From assembly GCF_004364935.1 (NCBI RefSeq), contig NZ_SOBT01000012.1, positions 62,001 through 126,000 of the forward strand: a DNA stretch of 64,000 nt, given 5' to 3'. This document shows, in pieces, positions 1 to 7,087 of the stretch (positions within the stretch are counted from its first letter, which is position 1; each line of letters begins with the position of its first letter). The notes beneath the pieces are model-generated. The model searched no databases. It was given only the letters and a program-made list of their open reading frames with translations, and was not told the origin of the DNA. The DNA is from Panacagrimonas perspica (GTDB lineage Bacteria > Pseudomonadota > Gammaproteobacteria > Nevskiales > Nevskiaceae). A program made the translations under genes and the position numbers.

Positions 1-402
1 CCACGGCGGCGCACCGAGCGTCGAGGCGGCCTGTTCCAGACGTGAGTCGATCATCCGGAACGCGAGCCGCACCGGTTGCACCATCAGCGGAAAGGCCATC
101 ACCGCCGACGCGATGACCGCGCCCTTCCACGTGAACGCGAGGCGGATGCCGAAGTGCTCCAGCAGCCAGCTTCCGATCGGACCCTGCGTGCCCAGCAGAA
201 CCAGCAGCAGGTAGCCCGGCACCACCGGCGGCAGCACCATCGGGAGCTGGACGAACATCTCCACCAGGAACTTGCCGGGAAAGTTGCGCCGCGCCAGCCA
301 CCACGCGGTGGCGATGCCCAGCGGCAGCGACAGCACGGTCGCCCACAGCGCGACCTTGGCGGACAGCCGCAGCGCGACCCACTCGTCGGGGGTCAGCACC
401 AC
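1..402 (-). CDS. modB: Molybdate ABC transporter permease ModB (partial, C-terminus outside window)
   Basis: Inner-membrane permease of the high-affinity molybdate importer, which passes molybdate from ModA across the membrane. The minus-strand reading begins with tandem GTG codons at 402 and 399 and gives VLTPDEWVALRLSAKV, then hydrophobic stretches and the segment LPMVLPPVVPGYLLL, characteristic of ModB. The loop AFPLMVQPVRLAFRMID followed by EQAASTLGAPPW is the EAA-type motif that contacts the ATPase. The first GTG lies 9 bases past the modA stop, so the two genes are one operon. The rest of the gene and a probable modC lie beyond base 1. The start is uncertain between the two GTGs; the family call is firm. 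Confidence 0.9.
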   Translation of the reverse strand, partial: MVLTPDEWVALRLSAKVALWATVLSLPLGIATAWWLARRNFPGKFLVEMFVQLPMVLPPVVPGYLLLVLLGTQGPIGSWLLEHFGIRLAFTWKGAVIASAVMAFPLMVQPVRLAFRMIDSRLEQAASTLGAPPW

Positions 403-411
403 GCGGACCGC

Positions 412-1167
412 TCAGCGCGTTGCCGGGGTGAAACCGTATCGGCGGAAGATCGCCTGCGCTGCATCGGACTTGAGGTATTCGAGAAAGGCGCCGGCCTGGC
501 TGCCTGCGCCGCCGACGAGGGCGAAAGGATAGACGATGGGCTCGTGGCTTCTCGCCGGGAAGCGGCCGACGACTTCGACCTTGTCGCTGATCGCGGCGTC
601 GGTGGCGTAGACGATTCCCAGCGGGCATTCGCCGCGCTCGACGAAGGCCAGCGCCGTGCGCACGTCGTCGGTGCCGACGATGCGCGGCGACATCGCGCCC
701 CACCAGCCCAGCGCCGTCAGTGCCTGCTTGGCGTAGGTGCCGACCGGAACCACGTCGGGTTCGCCGGTGCAGAGCTTGCCCTTGTAGGCGCCCGCCAGGT
801 CGAAGCCCTTGTCGACGGTCAGCGGGAACGCCTTGCCCTTCGGCACGATCAGCACCAGCTCGTTGCCGAGCAGCTCCACGCGCGTCGCGGCGTCGATCTT
901 CTTGCGCTGCGCGAGATAGTCCATCCACTTGCGGTCGGCCGAGGCGAAGACGTCCGCTGGCGCGCCGTTCTCGATCTGCTTGGCCAGTGCCGAGGACGCC
1001 GCGAACACCAGGGTCGCCTTCGGATGACCGTCCTTCTGCCAGGCCGTGGCGATGTCGCCCACGGCGTTGGTCAGGCTCGCGGCGGCGTAGACCCTGACCG
1101 CGTCCTCCGCGTGCAGCGTGACGGGAAGCAGGAGAAGACAGAACAGAGCGTGACGGAGGAATCGCAT
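412..1167 (-). CDS. modA: Periplasmic molybdate-binding protein ModA
   Basis: Substrate-binding protein of the molybdate importer, 251 aa, the normal family length. A signal peptide is visible (MRFLRHALFCLLLLPVTLHAED, cleavage after HA), followed by the ModA hallmark VYAAASLTNAVGDIA, whose Ser/Ala residues line the oxyanion site. Further on come FAASSALAKQIENGAPADVFASAD and the C-terminal YPFALVGGAG segment, both typical of the family. It is first in a modAB operon and is transcribed away from the porin at 1247. A palindrome matching the ModE operator lies 20 bases upstream of its start codon, so repression by ModE-molybdate is likely. Confidence 0.95.
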   Translation of the reverse strand: MRFLRHALFCLLLLPVTLHAEDAVRVYAAASLTNAVGDIATAWQKDGHPKATLVFAASSALAKQIENGAPADVFASADRKWMDYLAQRKKIDAATRVELLGNELVLIVPKGKAFPLTVDKGFDLAGAYKGKLCTGEPDVVPVGTYAKQALTALGWWGAMSPRIVGTDDVRTALAFVERGECPLGIVYATDAAISDKVEVVGRFPARSHEPIVYPFALVGGAGSQAGAFLEYLKSDAAQAIFRRYGFTPATR

Positions 1168-1186
1168 GGGCGCGGCTTGCAGTGGA

Positions 1187-1214
1187 TACGCTATGTACCG
1201 TTATATATAGCGAT
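1187..1214. promoter_or_regulatory. ModE operator in the modA/porin divergent region
   Basis: Inverted repeat CGCTATGTA-N6-TATATAGCG with 8 of 9 arm positions paired, extended on the right to GCGAT. It matches the known E. coli ModE site, written ATCGCTATATA-N6-TATATAACGAT, in sequence and spacing. It stands 20 bases from the modA start and 33 bases from the porin start, so one operator could control both. No modE gene is visible in the window. Confidence 0.85.
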
Positions 1215-1246
1215 CATCCTGTCAAATTCGCATCGGGGAGAAGTCC

Positions 1247-2557
1247 ATGTCGTCGAGGTCAAGGCTGTTGTCGGTGGTCGTTGCCGCGTTGTGCGCTGTC
1301 CAGCCGGTCGCCTCGCGCGCCGCCGACGAACTGCTCGAGACGCTCGCGCAGAAGGGTGTGATCTCGATGGAGGACTACGAGAAGCTGAAGGCGCAGCGCA
1401 AGACCGCGCCGACGGTCATCACCGACGACGGATTCCGCATCGCGACCGGCGATGGCGGCTGGTCGGTGCAGGTCGGCGCGCTGCAGCAGCTCGACTTGGC
1501 GGCGTACAAGGACGACAAGATCGATCTTGCCGACGGCACCGAGATGCGGCGCTCGCGCCTGTCGGCGGCCGGCACGTTCCTGAAAGACTGGCAGTACCGC
1601 GTGGAATACGAATTCGCGACCAGTTCGGCCGCGCTGACCGACGCCTACGTGACCTACAACGCGTACAAGCCGGTGCTGGTCACGCTCGGCCAGTTCAAGC
1701 CGCCGTTCGGCATGGAGGCTTTGTCGCAGGACAAGAGTGCGACGTTCATGGAGCGCGCGCTGCCGTTCTACCTGGTGTCGCCGGTCGTGGTGCGCGCACC
1801 GGGCGCGATGCTCTCGTCGTCGGGCACCAACTGGAGCGCCGCGGGCGGCATCTTCGGCGAACCCATCGGCAACGCCCAGAGCGGTGACGAGGGCTACGGC
1901 GCCGCGGCGCGAATGAGCTTTGCGCCGCTCTTCACCGGCAGCCGCATCGTGCACCTGGGCCTGAGCGGCCAGTGGCGGGACCCGACCCAGGACAACAGCA
2001 GCAACACCACCGGACAGAAGTTCGACACCGTGCGCTTCCGCGCGAAGCCGGAGTCCAACATCCTGGCGCAGCGCTTCGTCGACACCGGTGAGCTGACGGA
2101 CGTCAAGAGGTACACCTTCGCCGGCGTCGAGTTCGCGGCGCAGGTCGACGCGCTGTCGCTGCAGTCCGAGTACCAGCAGGTGAGCGTCAAGCGCGGCGCG
2201 CCGGCGAATCTCGATTTCGATACCTGGTACGCGCAGCTCGCCTACACGCTGACCGGCGAGGCGCGCCCGTACCGTGTCGACCGCGGCGTGTTCGAAGGCA
2301 TCAAGCCCGCGAAGAACTTTGCCCGTGGTGCCGGCTGGGGCGCGTTCGAAGTCGCGGCGCGCATCAGCGAACTCGATCTGACCGATGGCCCCGTCAACGG
2401 CGGCCGCGAGCGCAACGCGACAGCCGCGGTGAGCTGGTACCTGAATCCCTTCCTGCGTGTCAGCGCGAACTACGTGAAGGTGCTGGACGTGAAGGGAGGC
2501 GCATTCGACGGCGAGGAGCCGTCGGTCTGGCAGATGCGGCTGCAGATCGCGATCTGA
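1247..2557 (+). CDS. Phosphate-selective porin O/P-type outer-membrane porin
   Basis: Outer-membrane channel of the OprO/OprP family (16-strand, anion-selective trimers in characterised members), 436 aa. The N-terminus is a signal peptide (MSSRSRLLSVVVAALCAVQPVASRA). Next comes the short helical stretch ELLETLAQKGVISMEDYEKL typical of this family, then beta-strand-rich sequence with alternating aromatic residues (QYRVEYEFATSS, VTLGQFKPPFGME, WYLNPFLRVSANYVKV). The gene starts at ATG 1247 behind a GGGGAGAAG ribosome site. It is divergent from modAB and shares the ModE-type operator, so the likely cargo is molybdate or a similar oxyanion rather than phosphate. That substrate is inference. A terminator-like hairpin follows the stop. 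Confidence 0.85.
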   Translation: MSSRSRLLSVVVAALCAVQPVASRAADELLETLAQKGVISMEDYEKLKAQRKTAPTVITDDGFRIATGDGGWSVQVGALQQLDLAAYKDDKIDLADGTEMRRSRLSAAGTFLKDWQYRVEYEFATSSAALTDAYVTYNAYKPVLVTLGQFKPPFGMEALSQDKSATFMERALPFYLVSPVVVRAPGAMLSSSGTNWSAAGGIFGEPIGNAQSGDEGYGAAARMSFAPLFTGSRIVHLGLSGQWRDPTQDNSSNTTGQKFDTVRFRAKPESNILAQRFVDTGELTDVKRYTFAGVEFAAQVDALSLQSEYQQVSVKRGAPANLDFDTWYAQLAYTLTGEARPYRVDRGVFEGIKPAKNFARGAGWGAFEVAARISELDLTDGPVNGGRERNATAAVSWYLNPFLRVSANYVKVLDVKGGAFDGEEPSVWQMRLQIAI

Positions 2558-2563
2558 GACTCC

Positions 2564-2598
2564 CTCTCTCCCACGCATGAAGGCGCGTGGGGAGAGAG
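2564..2598 (+). terminator. Hairpin after the porin gene
   Basis: CTCTCTCCCACGC pairs with GCGTGGGGAGAGAG (one bulged G) across an 8-base loop, starting 7 bases past the porin stop. There is no strong T-run. It sits between convergent genes and probably ends both transcripts. Confidence 0.6.
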
Positions 2599-2605
2599 AA
2601 CGGCC

Positions 2606-2672
2606 GTAGCCCGGGCGAAGCCCGGGGTTGCGCTCTGTATGCGAGGGGAGTCCCGGGCTTCGCCCGGGCTAC
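2606..2672. repeat. REP-like inverted repeat built on GCCCGGGCGAAGCCCGGG
   Basis: The unit GTAGCCCGGGCGAAGCCCG at the left is repeated in reverse complement at 2653-2672, separated by about 25 bases. Each arm is itself a small hairpin around GAAG/CTTC. Arms of this composition are recalled as common dispersed intergenic repeats in GC-rich beta- and gammaproteobacteria. It ends 3 bases before the DUF442 gene and can form a very stable stem. Confidence 0.6.
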
Positions 2673-2674
2673 TT

Positions 2675-3127
2675 TCAGCCTTTGCTTGCCAGGATCTGCT
2701 CGACCATCGGTTCCATCTTCGTCAGACCCGCGGCGCGGCCATAGGCCAGCGCGTCGGCGTTCGACTTCCCCTTCACCCAGGCCTCGCGCAGTGCGAACAG
2801 TCCACCGACGCGGTTGCTGCTCGCGCAATGCACGATCGTGGGCTGACCGGGGGCCGTGGCGAGCGCTGCATCGAGCTTGCGTGCGTTTTCCTCGGTGAGG
2901 TCGCCGGCGCCCGCAACCGGGATCAGCGTGTAGCGCAGGCCGAGCTTGGCGGCGAGTGCGGCTTCGTCGAAGCCCGCGTCTTCATTTTCCGGGCGCAGGT
3001 TGATCACGTGCTTGAGACCTGCCGCGGCCATCGTGGCGAAATCGTCCGCCGTGGGCTGGCCGCCGGTGATGAGGTCGGGCGAGGGCGCGCCGGCAAAGGG
3101 GAACTGAACATCGGTGAGCTTCGTCAT
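2675..3127 (-). CDS. DUF442/BLH-type phosphatase domain protein, sulfide module
   Basis: 150-aa protein of the TIGR01244 / DUF442 family, a tyrosine-phosphatase-like fold often fused to or encoded beside persulfide dioxygenases (BLH-type enzymes). Visible signatures are the N-terminal SPDLITGGQPTADDFATMAAAG, HVINLRPENED, and the phosphatase loop HCASSNRVG (C-x5-R) near residue 100. It is last in a minus-strand pair behind the CstR-like repressor gene (76 bases between them), so it is probably part of that regulon. The physiological substrate of this family is not settled; a role in sulfane sulfur handling is inferred from neighbours. Confidence 0.85.
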   Translation of the reverse strand: MTKLTDVQFPFAGAPSPDLITGGQPTADDFATMAAAGLKHVINLRPENEDAGFDEAALAAKLGLRYTLIPVAGAGDLTEENARKLDAALATAPGQPTIVHCASSNRVGGLFALREAWVKGKSNADALAYGRAAGLTKMEPMVEQILASKG

Positions 3128-3203
3128 GGGTTCTCCTGGGAATGGTGAATCTTTCTTCGAATGAATGCGTTTGTGTGCATGCCGCCGGTGCGCGACGGCC
3201 CGG

Positions 3204-3548
3204 CTATGCGTATTTCGCCAGCAGTCTGGCTTTCTCGGCGATGCGCACGCGGATGTCCTTCGAGCTGGCGGCCTCGCCGATCTCCATCTCGAGGCTGCAG
3301 GCCATCATCTCGTAGAACGCGCGATCGAGCGCCTTGCGTGCGGCCGACAGTTGCTGCGCTATGGCATCGCAAGGCAGATCCTGTTCCATCATCGTCAGCA
3401 CGCCGCGGATCTGCCCCTCCACGCGGCGCAGACGGTGCATCACTTCCTGCTGGTGCAGACCCTGTCCGTTGATCGCGCCGGAAGGCTTCGACGCGCGCTT
3501 CGCGGTTGCCCGCGGCGCAGTCGTTTTCTTCTTTTCCACATACCCCAT
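3204..3548 (-). CDS. CsoR/FrmR-family repressor, probably persulfide-sensing (CstR-like)
   Basis: 114-aa DNA-binding repressor. After a basic N-terminal tail comes the family core HQQEVMHRLRRVEGQIRGV, then the first sensing cysteine in QDLPCDAI and the second in FYEMMACSLE. In copper-sensing CsoR a His lies four residues before the second Cys; here that position is Glu. The metal site is therefore incomplete and the two-cysteine pattern fits CstR, which responds to persulfides. It is divergent from pmpAB, persulfide dioxygenase and tauE, and a palindrome covers its start codon, consistent with autorepression. Assignment of the signal is inference from residues and context. Confidence 0.85.
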   Translation of the reverse strand: MGYVEKKKTTAPRATAKRASKPSGAINGQGLHQQEVMHRLRRVEGQIRGVLTMMEQDLPCDAIAQQLSAARKALDRAFYEMMACSLEMEIGEAASSKDIRVRIAEKARLLAKYA

Positions 3549-3555
3549 GGTGTAT
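3540..3555. promoter_or_regulatory. Candidate CstR/CsoR operator on the repressor start codon
   Basis: ATACCCCATGGTGTAT is a near-perfect 16-base palindrome (one mismatched pair). It has the C-tract/G-tract form known for CsoR-family operators (ATACCCC...GGGGTAT). It overlaps the start codon of the repressor gene and lies about 100 bases upstream of pmpA. Confidence 0.6.
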
Positions 3556-3653
3556 CCTCGGATCGATCGATTTCGACCCGGATTCGCGCTTTGAGAACCC
3601 GGTCGAGGGCAAGAGTGTAGGCCGGAAGGGCTAGAAAGGAGAACGAGGAAATC

Positions 3654-4100
3654 ATGGACATCGTGGTCGACCTGGCTTCATGGACGCGCGCGGGAATCGG
3701 CGGCGCCATGATCGGAATCGCGGCGGCACTGCTGTTTTCGCTCAACGGCCGCATCGCTGGCGTCAGCGGCGTACTGGGCACGCTGGTGCTCGACCGTCCT
3801 GCAGGAGAAGCGCCGTGGCGCGGCCTGTTTCTCGCGGGTCTTCTGCTCGGTGCCCTGCTGATGTCGCTGCTGCGGCCGGACCTTGCGGCCTCGACGCTGC
3901 AGACCGGCTGGCCCGGGATGATCGCGGCGGGCCTGATCGTGGGCTTCGGCACGCGGATGGGGAGCGGTTGCACCTCGGGCCACGGCGTCTGCGGCATGGC
4001 GCGTCTTTCGCGCCGATCCATCACGGCCACGATGACGTTCATGGCCGCGGGATTCGCCACCGTCTTCGTGATGCGTCATGTGTTCGGAGCCGCGTCGTGA
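3654..4100 (+). CDS. pmpA: YeeE/YedE-family half-transporter PmpA
   Basis: 148-aa membrane protein of the YeeE/YedE (DUF395, sulfur transport) family, thought to move a thiosulfate-like or sulfane-sulfur species. About four hydrophobic segments are visible (GGAMIGIAAALLFSLNGRIAGVSG, FLAGLLLGALLMSLL, MIAAGLIVGFGTRMG). The family signature GSGCTSGHGVCGMARLSRRS carries the conserved Cys and Gly residues. It starts at ATG 3654 behind GGAGAACGAGG and overlaps the next gene by GTGA. Together with PmpB it makes the two halves of one transporter, as in other proteobacterial sulfide oxidation operons under CstR/BigR-type control. Confidence 0.9.
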   Translation: MDIVVDLASWTRAGIGGAMIGIAAALLFSLNGRIAGVSGVLGTLVLDRPAGEAPWRGLFLAGLLLGALLMSLLRPDLAASTLQTGWPGMIAAGLIVGFGTRMGSGCTSGHGVCGMARLSRRSITATMTFMAAGFATVFVMRHVFGAAS

Positions 4101-4546
4101 AGGCCCTCGTCGCGCTGGCGTCGGGAACCTTGTTCGGCATGGGGCTGTTGCTCGGCGGCATGACCGACCCGGGCAAGGTGATCGGGTTTCTCGATCTCGC
4201 CGGACGCTGGGATCCGTCGCTGGCCTTCGTCATGGGCGGCGCGCTGTGCGTGACGTTCCCGACGTTCCAGCTGCTGCGGCTGCGCGGTCGTCCGCTGCTG
4301 GGCGAGCGCTTCTACCTGCCGACGCGCAAGGACCTCGACGCGCCGCTGCTAGGCGGTGCCGTGCTGTTCGGCGTGGGCTGGGGCATCGCAGGCCTGTGCC
4401 CGGGACCGGCCATCGCGAACCTCGTATTCGGTTCGCCGGAGGTGTTGGGCTTCGTCGTCGCGATGATCGCCGGCATGTGGCTGCGCGACCGCGTGGCGAC
4501 CAAGGCGCCGCCGGGCGCCAGCAATGCGCCGGTGGCCGCCACATGA
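4097..4546 (+). CDS. pmpB: YeeE/YedE-family half-transporter PmpB
   Basis: 149-aa partner of PmpA, starting at GTG 4097 inside the pmpA stop (GTGA). The family signatures are GMGLLLGGMTDPGKVIGFLDL near the N-terminus and GWGIAGLCPGPAIANL, with the conserved Cys, in the C-terminal half. Four hydrophobic segments are evident. Its stop overlaps the persulfide dioxygenase start (ATGA), so the three genes are translationally coupled and their products should be made in fixed ratio. This supports import of a sulfur species that feeds the dioxygenase. Confidence 0.9.
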   Translation: MKALVALASGTLFGMGLLLGGMTDPGKVIGFLDLAGRWDPSLAFVMGGALCVTFPTFQLLRLRGRPLLGERFYLPTRKDLDAPLLGGAVLFGVGWGIAGLCPGPAIANLVFGSPEVLGFVVAMIAGMWLRDRVATKAPPGASNAPVAAT

Positions 4547-5238
4547 TTTTTCGTCAGCTCTTCGAAGCTGACTCCAGCACGTACACCTACGTGCTCGCCT
4601 CCGGCGTCGGACGCGAGGCGCTGATCATCGACCCGGTACGCGATCGGCTCGAGCAATACCTGCAGCTGATCGAAGATCTGGATCTCAAGCTGGTCCGCGC
4701 CATCGACACGCATACCCACGCCGATCACATCACCGCGCTCGGCGAACTGCGTGATCGCACCGGCTGCATCACGGTGATGGGCGAGTTCACGAAGGCGCAG
4801 TGCGTGTCGCAAAGCATCCGCGAGGGCGAGTCGATCGACCTCGACGGCGTGCGATTGCAGGCAGTCTATACGCCGGGCCACACCGACGAGTCCTTCAGTT
4901 TCGTGCTGAATCCGTCGAAGCCCGAGGCGGTGTTCACCGGCGACGTGCTGCTGATCCGCGGCAGCGGGCGGACTGATTTCCAGGGCGGCGATGCACGCAA
5001 GTCCTGGGATTCGATCGTCGGCAAGCTGTTCTCGCTGCCGGACGACACGATCGTCTATCCCGCGCACGACTACCGCGGATGGACCGCTTCCAGCATCGGC
5101 GAGGAGAAGCGCTGCAATCCGCGCATCGCGGGTCGGACGCGCGACGAGTACGTGGCGATCATGGAAAACCTGAAGCTGCCCAGTCCGAAGTTGATGGACA
5201 TCGCCGTGCCGGCCAACCTGGCGTGCGGAAAGGCTTGA
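4543..5238 (+). CDS. Persulfide dioxygenase (ETHE1-type metallo-beta-lactamase fold)
   Basis: 231-aa non-heme iron enzyme that oxidises glutathione persulfide to sulfite and glutathione. The N-terminus MIFRQLFEADSSTYTYVL matches ETHE1-like enzymes. The metal motif THTHADH, the later VYTPGHTDESFSF, the Asp in FTGDVLLIRGSGRTDFQ and the His in IVYPAHDYRGWT complete the family set of ligands, which is reduced compared with hydrolytic glyoxalase II. The start overlaps pmpB (ATGA). The sulfite produced would be removed by TauE encoded 25 bases downstream. Confidence 0.93.
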   Translation: MIFRQLFEADSSTYTYVLASGVGREALIIDPVRDRLEQYLQLIEDLDLKLVRAIDTHTHADHITALGELRDRTGCITVMGEFTKAQCVSQSIREGESIDLDGVRLQAVYTPGHTDESFSFVLNPSKPEAVFTGDVLLIRGSGRTDFQGGDARKSWDSIVGKLFSLPDDTIVYPAHDYRGWTASSIGEEKRCNPRIAGRTRDEYVAIMENLKLPSPKLMDIAVPANLACGKA

Positions 5239-5263
5239 GGCAGCGGCTGACCTCGCGACCGAC

Positions 5264-6070
5264 ATGTTCCTCTTCGCCCTCGGGCTGATCGTCGGACTGG
5301 TGCTCGCGCTGACGGGCGCCGGCGGCACGATCATCGCGGTGCCGTTGCTGATGTTCGGCATGGGCTGGACGCTGACGCAGGCGAGCCCCGTGGCGCTGGC
5401 GGCGGTGGCCTGTTCCGCCGCAGTGGGAACGATCGTGGGCCTGCGCGCGGGAATCGTGCGTTATCGGGCAGCACTGCTGATGGCGGCCTGCGGCATGGTC
5501 ACGATGCCGCTGGGCCTGTATGGCGCGCATCACCTGCCGCTGCTGCCGCTGACACTGGCGTTCTCTGCGCTGCTGCTGGGTGTGGCGGTTCGCACGTTCC
5601 TGCAGGCACGCGCGCCGGACCATGCGGTGACGTCATCGACCACCGAGATCGCACAGGCGCCTTGCCTGATCGATCCGCGCACCGGTCGTTTCCGCTGGAC
5701 CGATCGCTGCGGACGTGCATTGTCGGCGGCAGGCCTCGGCACCGGATTGCTGTCCGGACTGTTCGGCGTAGGCGGGGGCTTCCTGATCGTGCCGGCGCTG
5801 CGCCGCGTCACGGATCTTTCCATCGCCGGGACCATCGCGACGTCCACGATGGTGATCGGCCTGGTGTCGGCGAGTACGGCCATCACGGCGGCGATCGCGG
5901 GCCATCTTCCGGGCTTCGCCGCCGCGTGGTTCGCGGCGGGTGCGGTGGGCGGGATGCTCGTGGGACGCTTGGTGGCGACTCGCATCACAGGGCCCCGGTT
6001 GCAGCAGGGGTTTGCGGTGCTGACCGCAGGGGCGGCGGTTGCGGTCGCCGTGCGTGCCTTGGTCGGTTGA
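5264..6070 (+). CDS. TauE/SafE-family sulfite exporter
   Basis: 268-aa inner-membrane protein with about eight hydrophobic helices in two pseudo-repeats. The repeats are marked by GLVLALTGAGGTIIAVPLLMF at the start and GLLSGLFGVGGGFLIVPALR in the middle, the Gly-rich signature of TauE/SafE (DUF81) carriers. Members export sulfite, sulfoacetate or related anions. Its place as last gene of the pmpA-pmpB-dioxygenase operon makes sulfite, the dioxygenase product, the likely cargo. Confidence 0.88.
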   Translation: MFLFALGLIVGLVLALTGAGGTIIAVPLLMFGMGWTLTQASPVALAAVACSAAVGTIVGLRAGIVRYRAALLMAACGMVTMPLGLYGAHHLPLLPLTLAFSALLLGVAVRTFLQARAPDHAVTSSTTEIAQAPCLIDPRTGRFRWTDRCGRALSAAGLGTGLLSGLFGVGGGFLIVPALRRVTDLSIAGTIATSTMVIGLVSASTAITAAIAGHLPGFAAAWFAAGAVGGMLVGRLVATRITGPRLQQGFAVLTAGAAVAVAVRALVG

Positions 6071-6115
6071 GGTCGTATCGAGCAGACGATCGCTGCGCGG
6101 CCAACTGGCGCCCCG

Positions 6116-6550
6116 TTATTTCGACGTGGTCTGTTCGCCGTGGATCGTGGCGATCACGTGTCGTGCGCCACCCTGGTTGCGGTGCTCGCAAAGATAGATG
6201 CCCTGCCAGATGCCGAGCCGCAGCCGGCCCCGATGGATCGGAATATTCAGCTCCACGCCGAGCAGGCTGCTCTTGATGTGAGCCGGCATGTCGTCGCTGC
6301 CTTCTTCGACGTGGCGCAAATAAGGAGCGCCGTCCGGGACGGCTTGGTTGAACCAGCGCTCGAAATCGCCACGCACCGTTGGATCCGCGTTCTCGTTGAT
6401 CGTCAGCGCCGCCGACGTGTGCTGCAGGAAGAGATGCAACAGACCGACGTCGACGTCGGTCAGCGCCGGCAACGCCGCGACGATTTCATCGGTGATCAGA
6501 TGGAAGCCGCGGGAACGCGTTCGCAGGATGATTTCGGTTTGCCGCCACAT
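6116..6550 (-). CDS. yjbQ: YjbQ/UPF0047-family protein
   Basis: 144-aa single-domain protein of the YjbQ family, annotated in other bacteria as a secondary thiamine-phosphate synthase because overexpression relieves thiamine auxotrophy; its native role is unclear. The conserved residues are visible: [35 protein letters not shown] and [14 protein letters not shown], which together form the His/Glu-rich site. It points away from the accessory island that begins about 115 bases upstream of its start. Confidence 0.9.
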   Translation of the reverse strand: MWRQTEIILRTRSRGFHLITDEIVAALPALTDVDVGLLHLFLQHTSAALTINENADPTVRGDFERWFNQAVPDGAPYLRHVEEGSDDMPAHIKSSLLGVELNIPIHRGRLRLGIWQGIYLCEHRNQGGARHVIATIHGEQTTSK

Positions 6551-6639
6551 GCTACGAGGCTGACGCGCTGAAGCTGCACAGCGGATCGGTCACGGTACTC
6601 GTGGGCGACGTGTTGCTGCCGCGCGAGCGGCTCAACTGA
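6547..6639 (+). pseudogene. Possible C-terminal remnant of an unknown gene
   Basis: Read from 6547 this stretch gives [20 protein letters not shown] and then DVLLPRERLN ending in TGA at 6637-6639. It has a protein-like composition but no start: upstream the frame runs into sequence antisense to yjbQ. It lies just outside the island's left repeat, so it may be what remains of a gene cut when the region was rearranged. No function is recognised, and chance cannot be excluded for 30 codons. Confidence 0.3.
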
Positions 6640-6665
6640 CGACGATCGGCCGCGCGGGTACTTCG

Positions 6666-6679
6666 CCGCGCTTGTGTCG
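6666..6679 (+). repeat. Left copy of 14-bp island-flanking direct repeat
   Basis: CCGCGCTTGTGTCG, identical in sequence and orientation to 16079-16092. The two copies bracket the whole 9.4-kb block of non-core genes, as an attachment-site or target duplication would. Confidence 0.55.
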
Positions 6680-6896
6680 TCGAAATCAAGCCTTGAACTG
6701 TGAGTGTCGCGAGAATCAACAGTTACGAGAGTCGGCCTTCCGAGAAAGCTCTGAACCGGTTGTGGAACCGTACCAGGGGACGCCAGTCGTTGACACGTCG
6801 CTCAGCCGGTCCACGTCGAGGCACCTGCTGCGATGAAGTGCCCTTGGAGCTCACCGACGACGCAACAACGCTATGCCCGGTGTCCCCCAAATTGAC
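6674..6896 (+). repeat. Three degenerate 17-bp repeats at the island left end
   Basis: GTGTCGTCGAAATCAAG (6674-6690), GTGTCGCGAGAATCAAC (6704-6720, 30 bases on) and GTGTCCCCCAAATTGAC (6880-6896) share the frame GTGTC...AAAT/AATCA. An array of short repeats beginning TGTC at an element end resembles the transposase-binding sites of Tn7-like elements. A matching inverted array at the right end was not found. Confidence 0.35.
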
Positions 6897-7025
6897 GGTC
6901 GACGGGGCAACTCTGAGAGGGGCAACTGCTGCGGGCACTCTTCTGTGCCCGAGCATCAATTCGGTGGGAGCGGTGTCGGCGGCGCTTAGAGCGAAGTTGT
7001 ATGGCATCCGCGCCGCCCACGGGCG

Positions 7026-7087
7026 GGGTTGACGATCGGCCAAAAATGCACAAAGATCGGGTTGACGAAATTCGAGATCTGCACAAA
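7026..7087 (+). promoter_or_regulatory. Tandem 33-bp operator/promoter repeat before the XRE-ImmA operon
   Basis: GGGTTGACGA-N11-TGCACAAA occurs at 7026-7054 and again at 7059-7087, exactly 33 bases (three helical turns) apart. The second copy ends on the A of the start codon. The first contains TTGACG as a -35 candidate, followed 17 bases later by AAAGAT. The phasing suggests cooperative binding by a repressor, most simply the XRE protein of the operon. A transposase-binding role is the alternative. Confidence 0.55.

Larger units (their letters stand above)
6640..7025. other. Non-coding left border of the accessory island
   Basis: No convincing gene is seen here. The stretch holds the left copy of the 14-base island repeat (6666-6679), three related 17-base units (6674-6690, 6704-6720, 6880-6896), a short direct repeat GGGGCAACT about 15 bases apart near 6905-6930, and the approach to the promoter of the gene at 7087. 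Base composition is more A/T-rich than the neighbouring core genes. Confidence 0.5.

Noticed and set aside
1259-2578. 439-codon minus-strand frame opposite the porin
   Set aside because: Antisense shadow: the plus strand has a signal peptide and porin features, the minus product is Arg-rich with no domain.
2606-2672. Inverted repeat taken as insertion-sequence ends
   Set aside because: The arms are only about 25 bases apart with no transposase and have the composition of dispersed intergenic GC-rich repeats.
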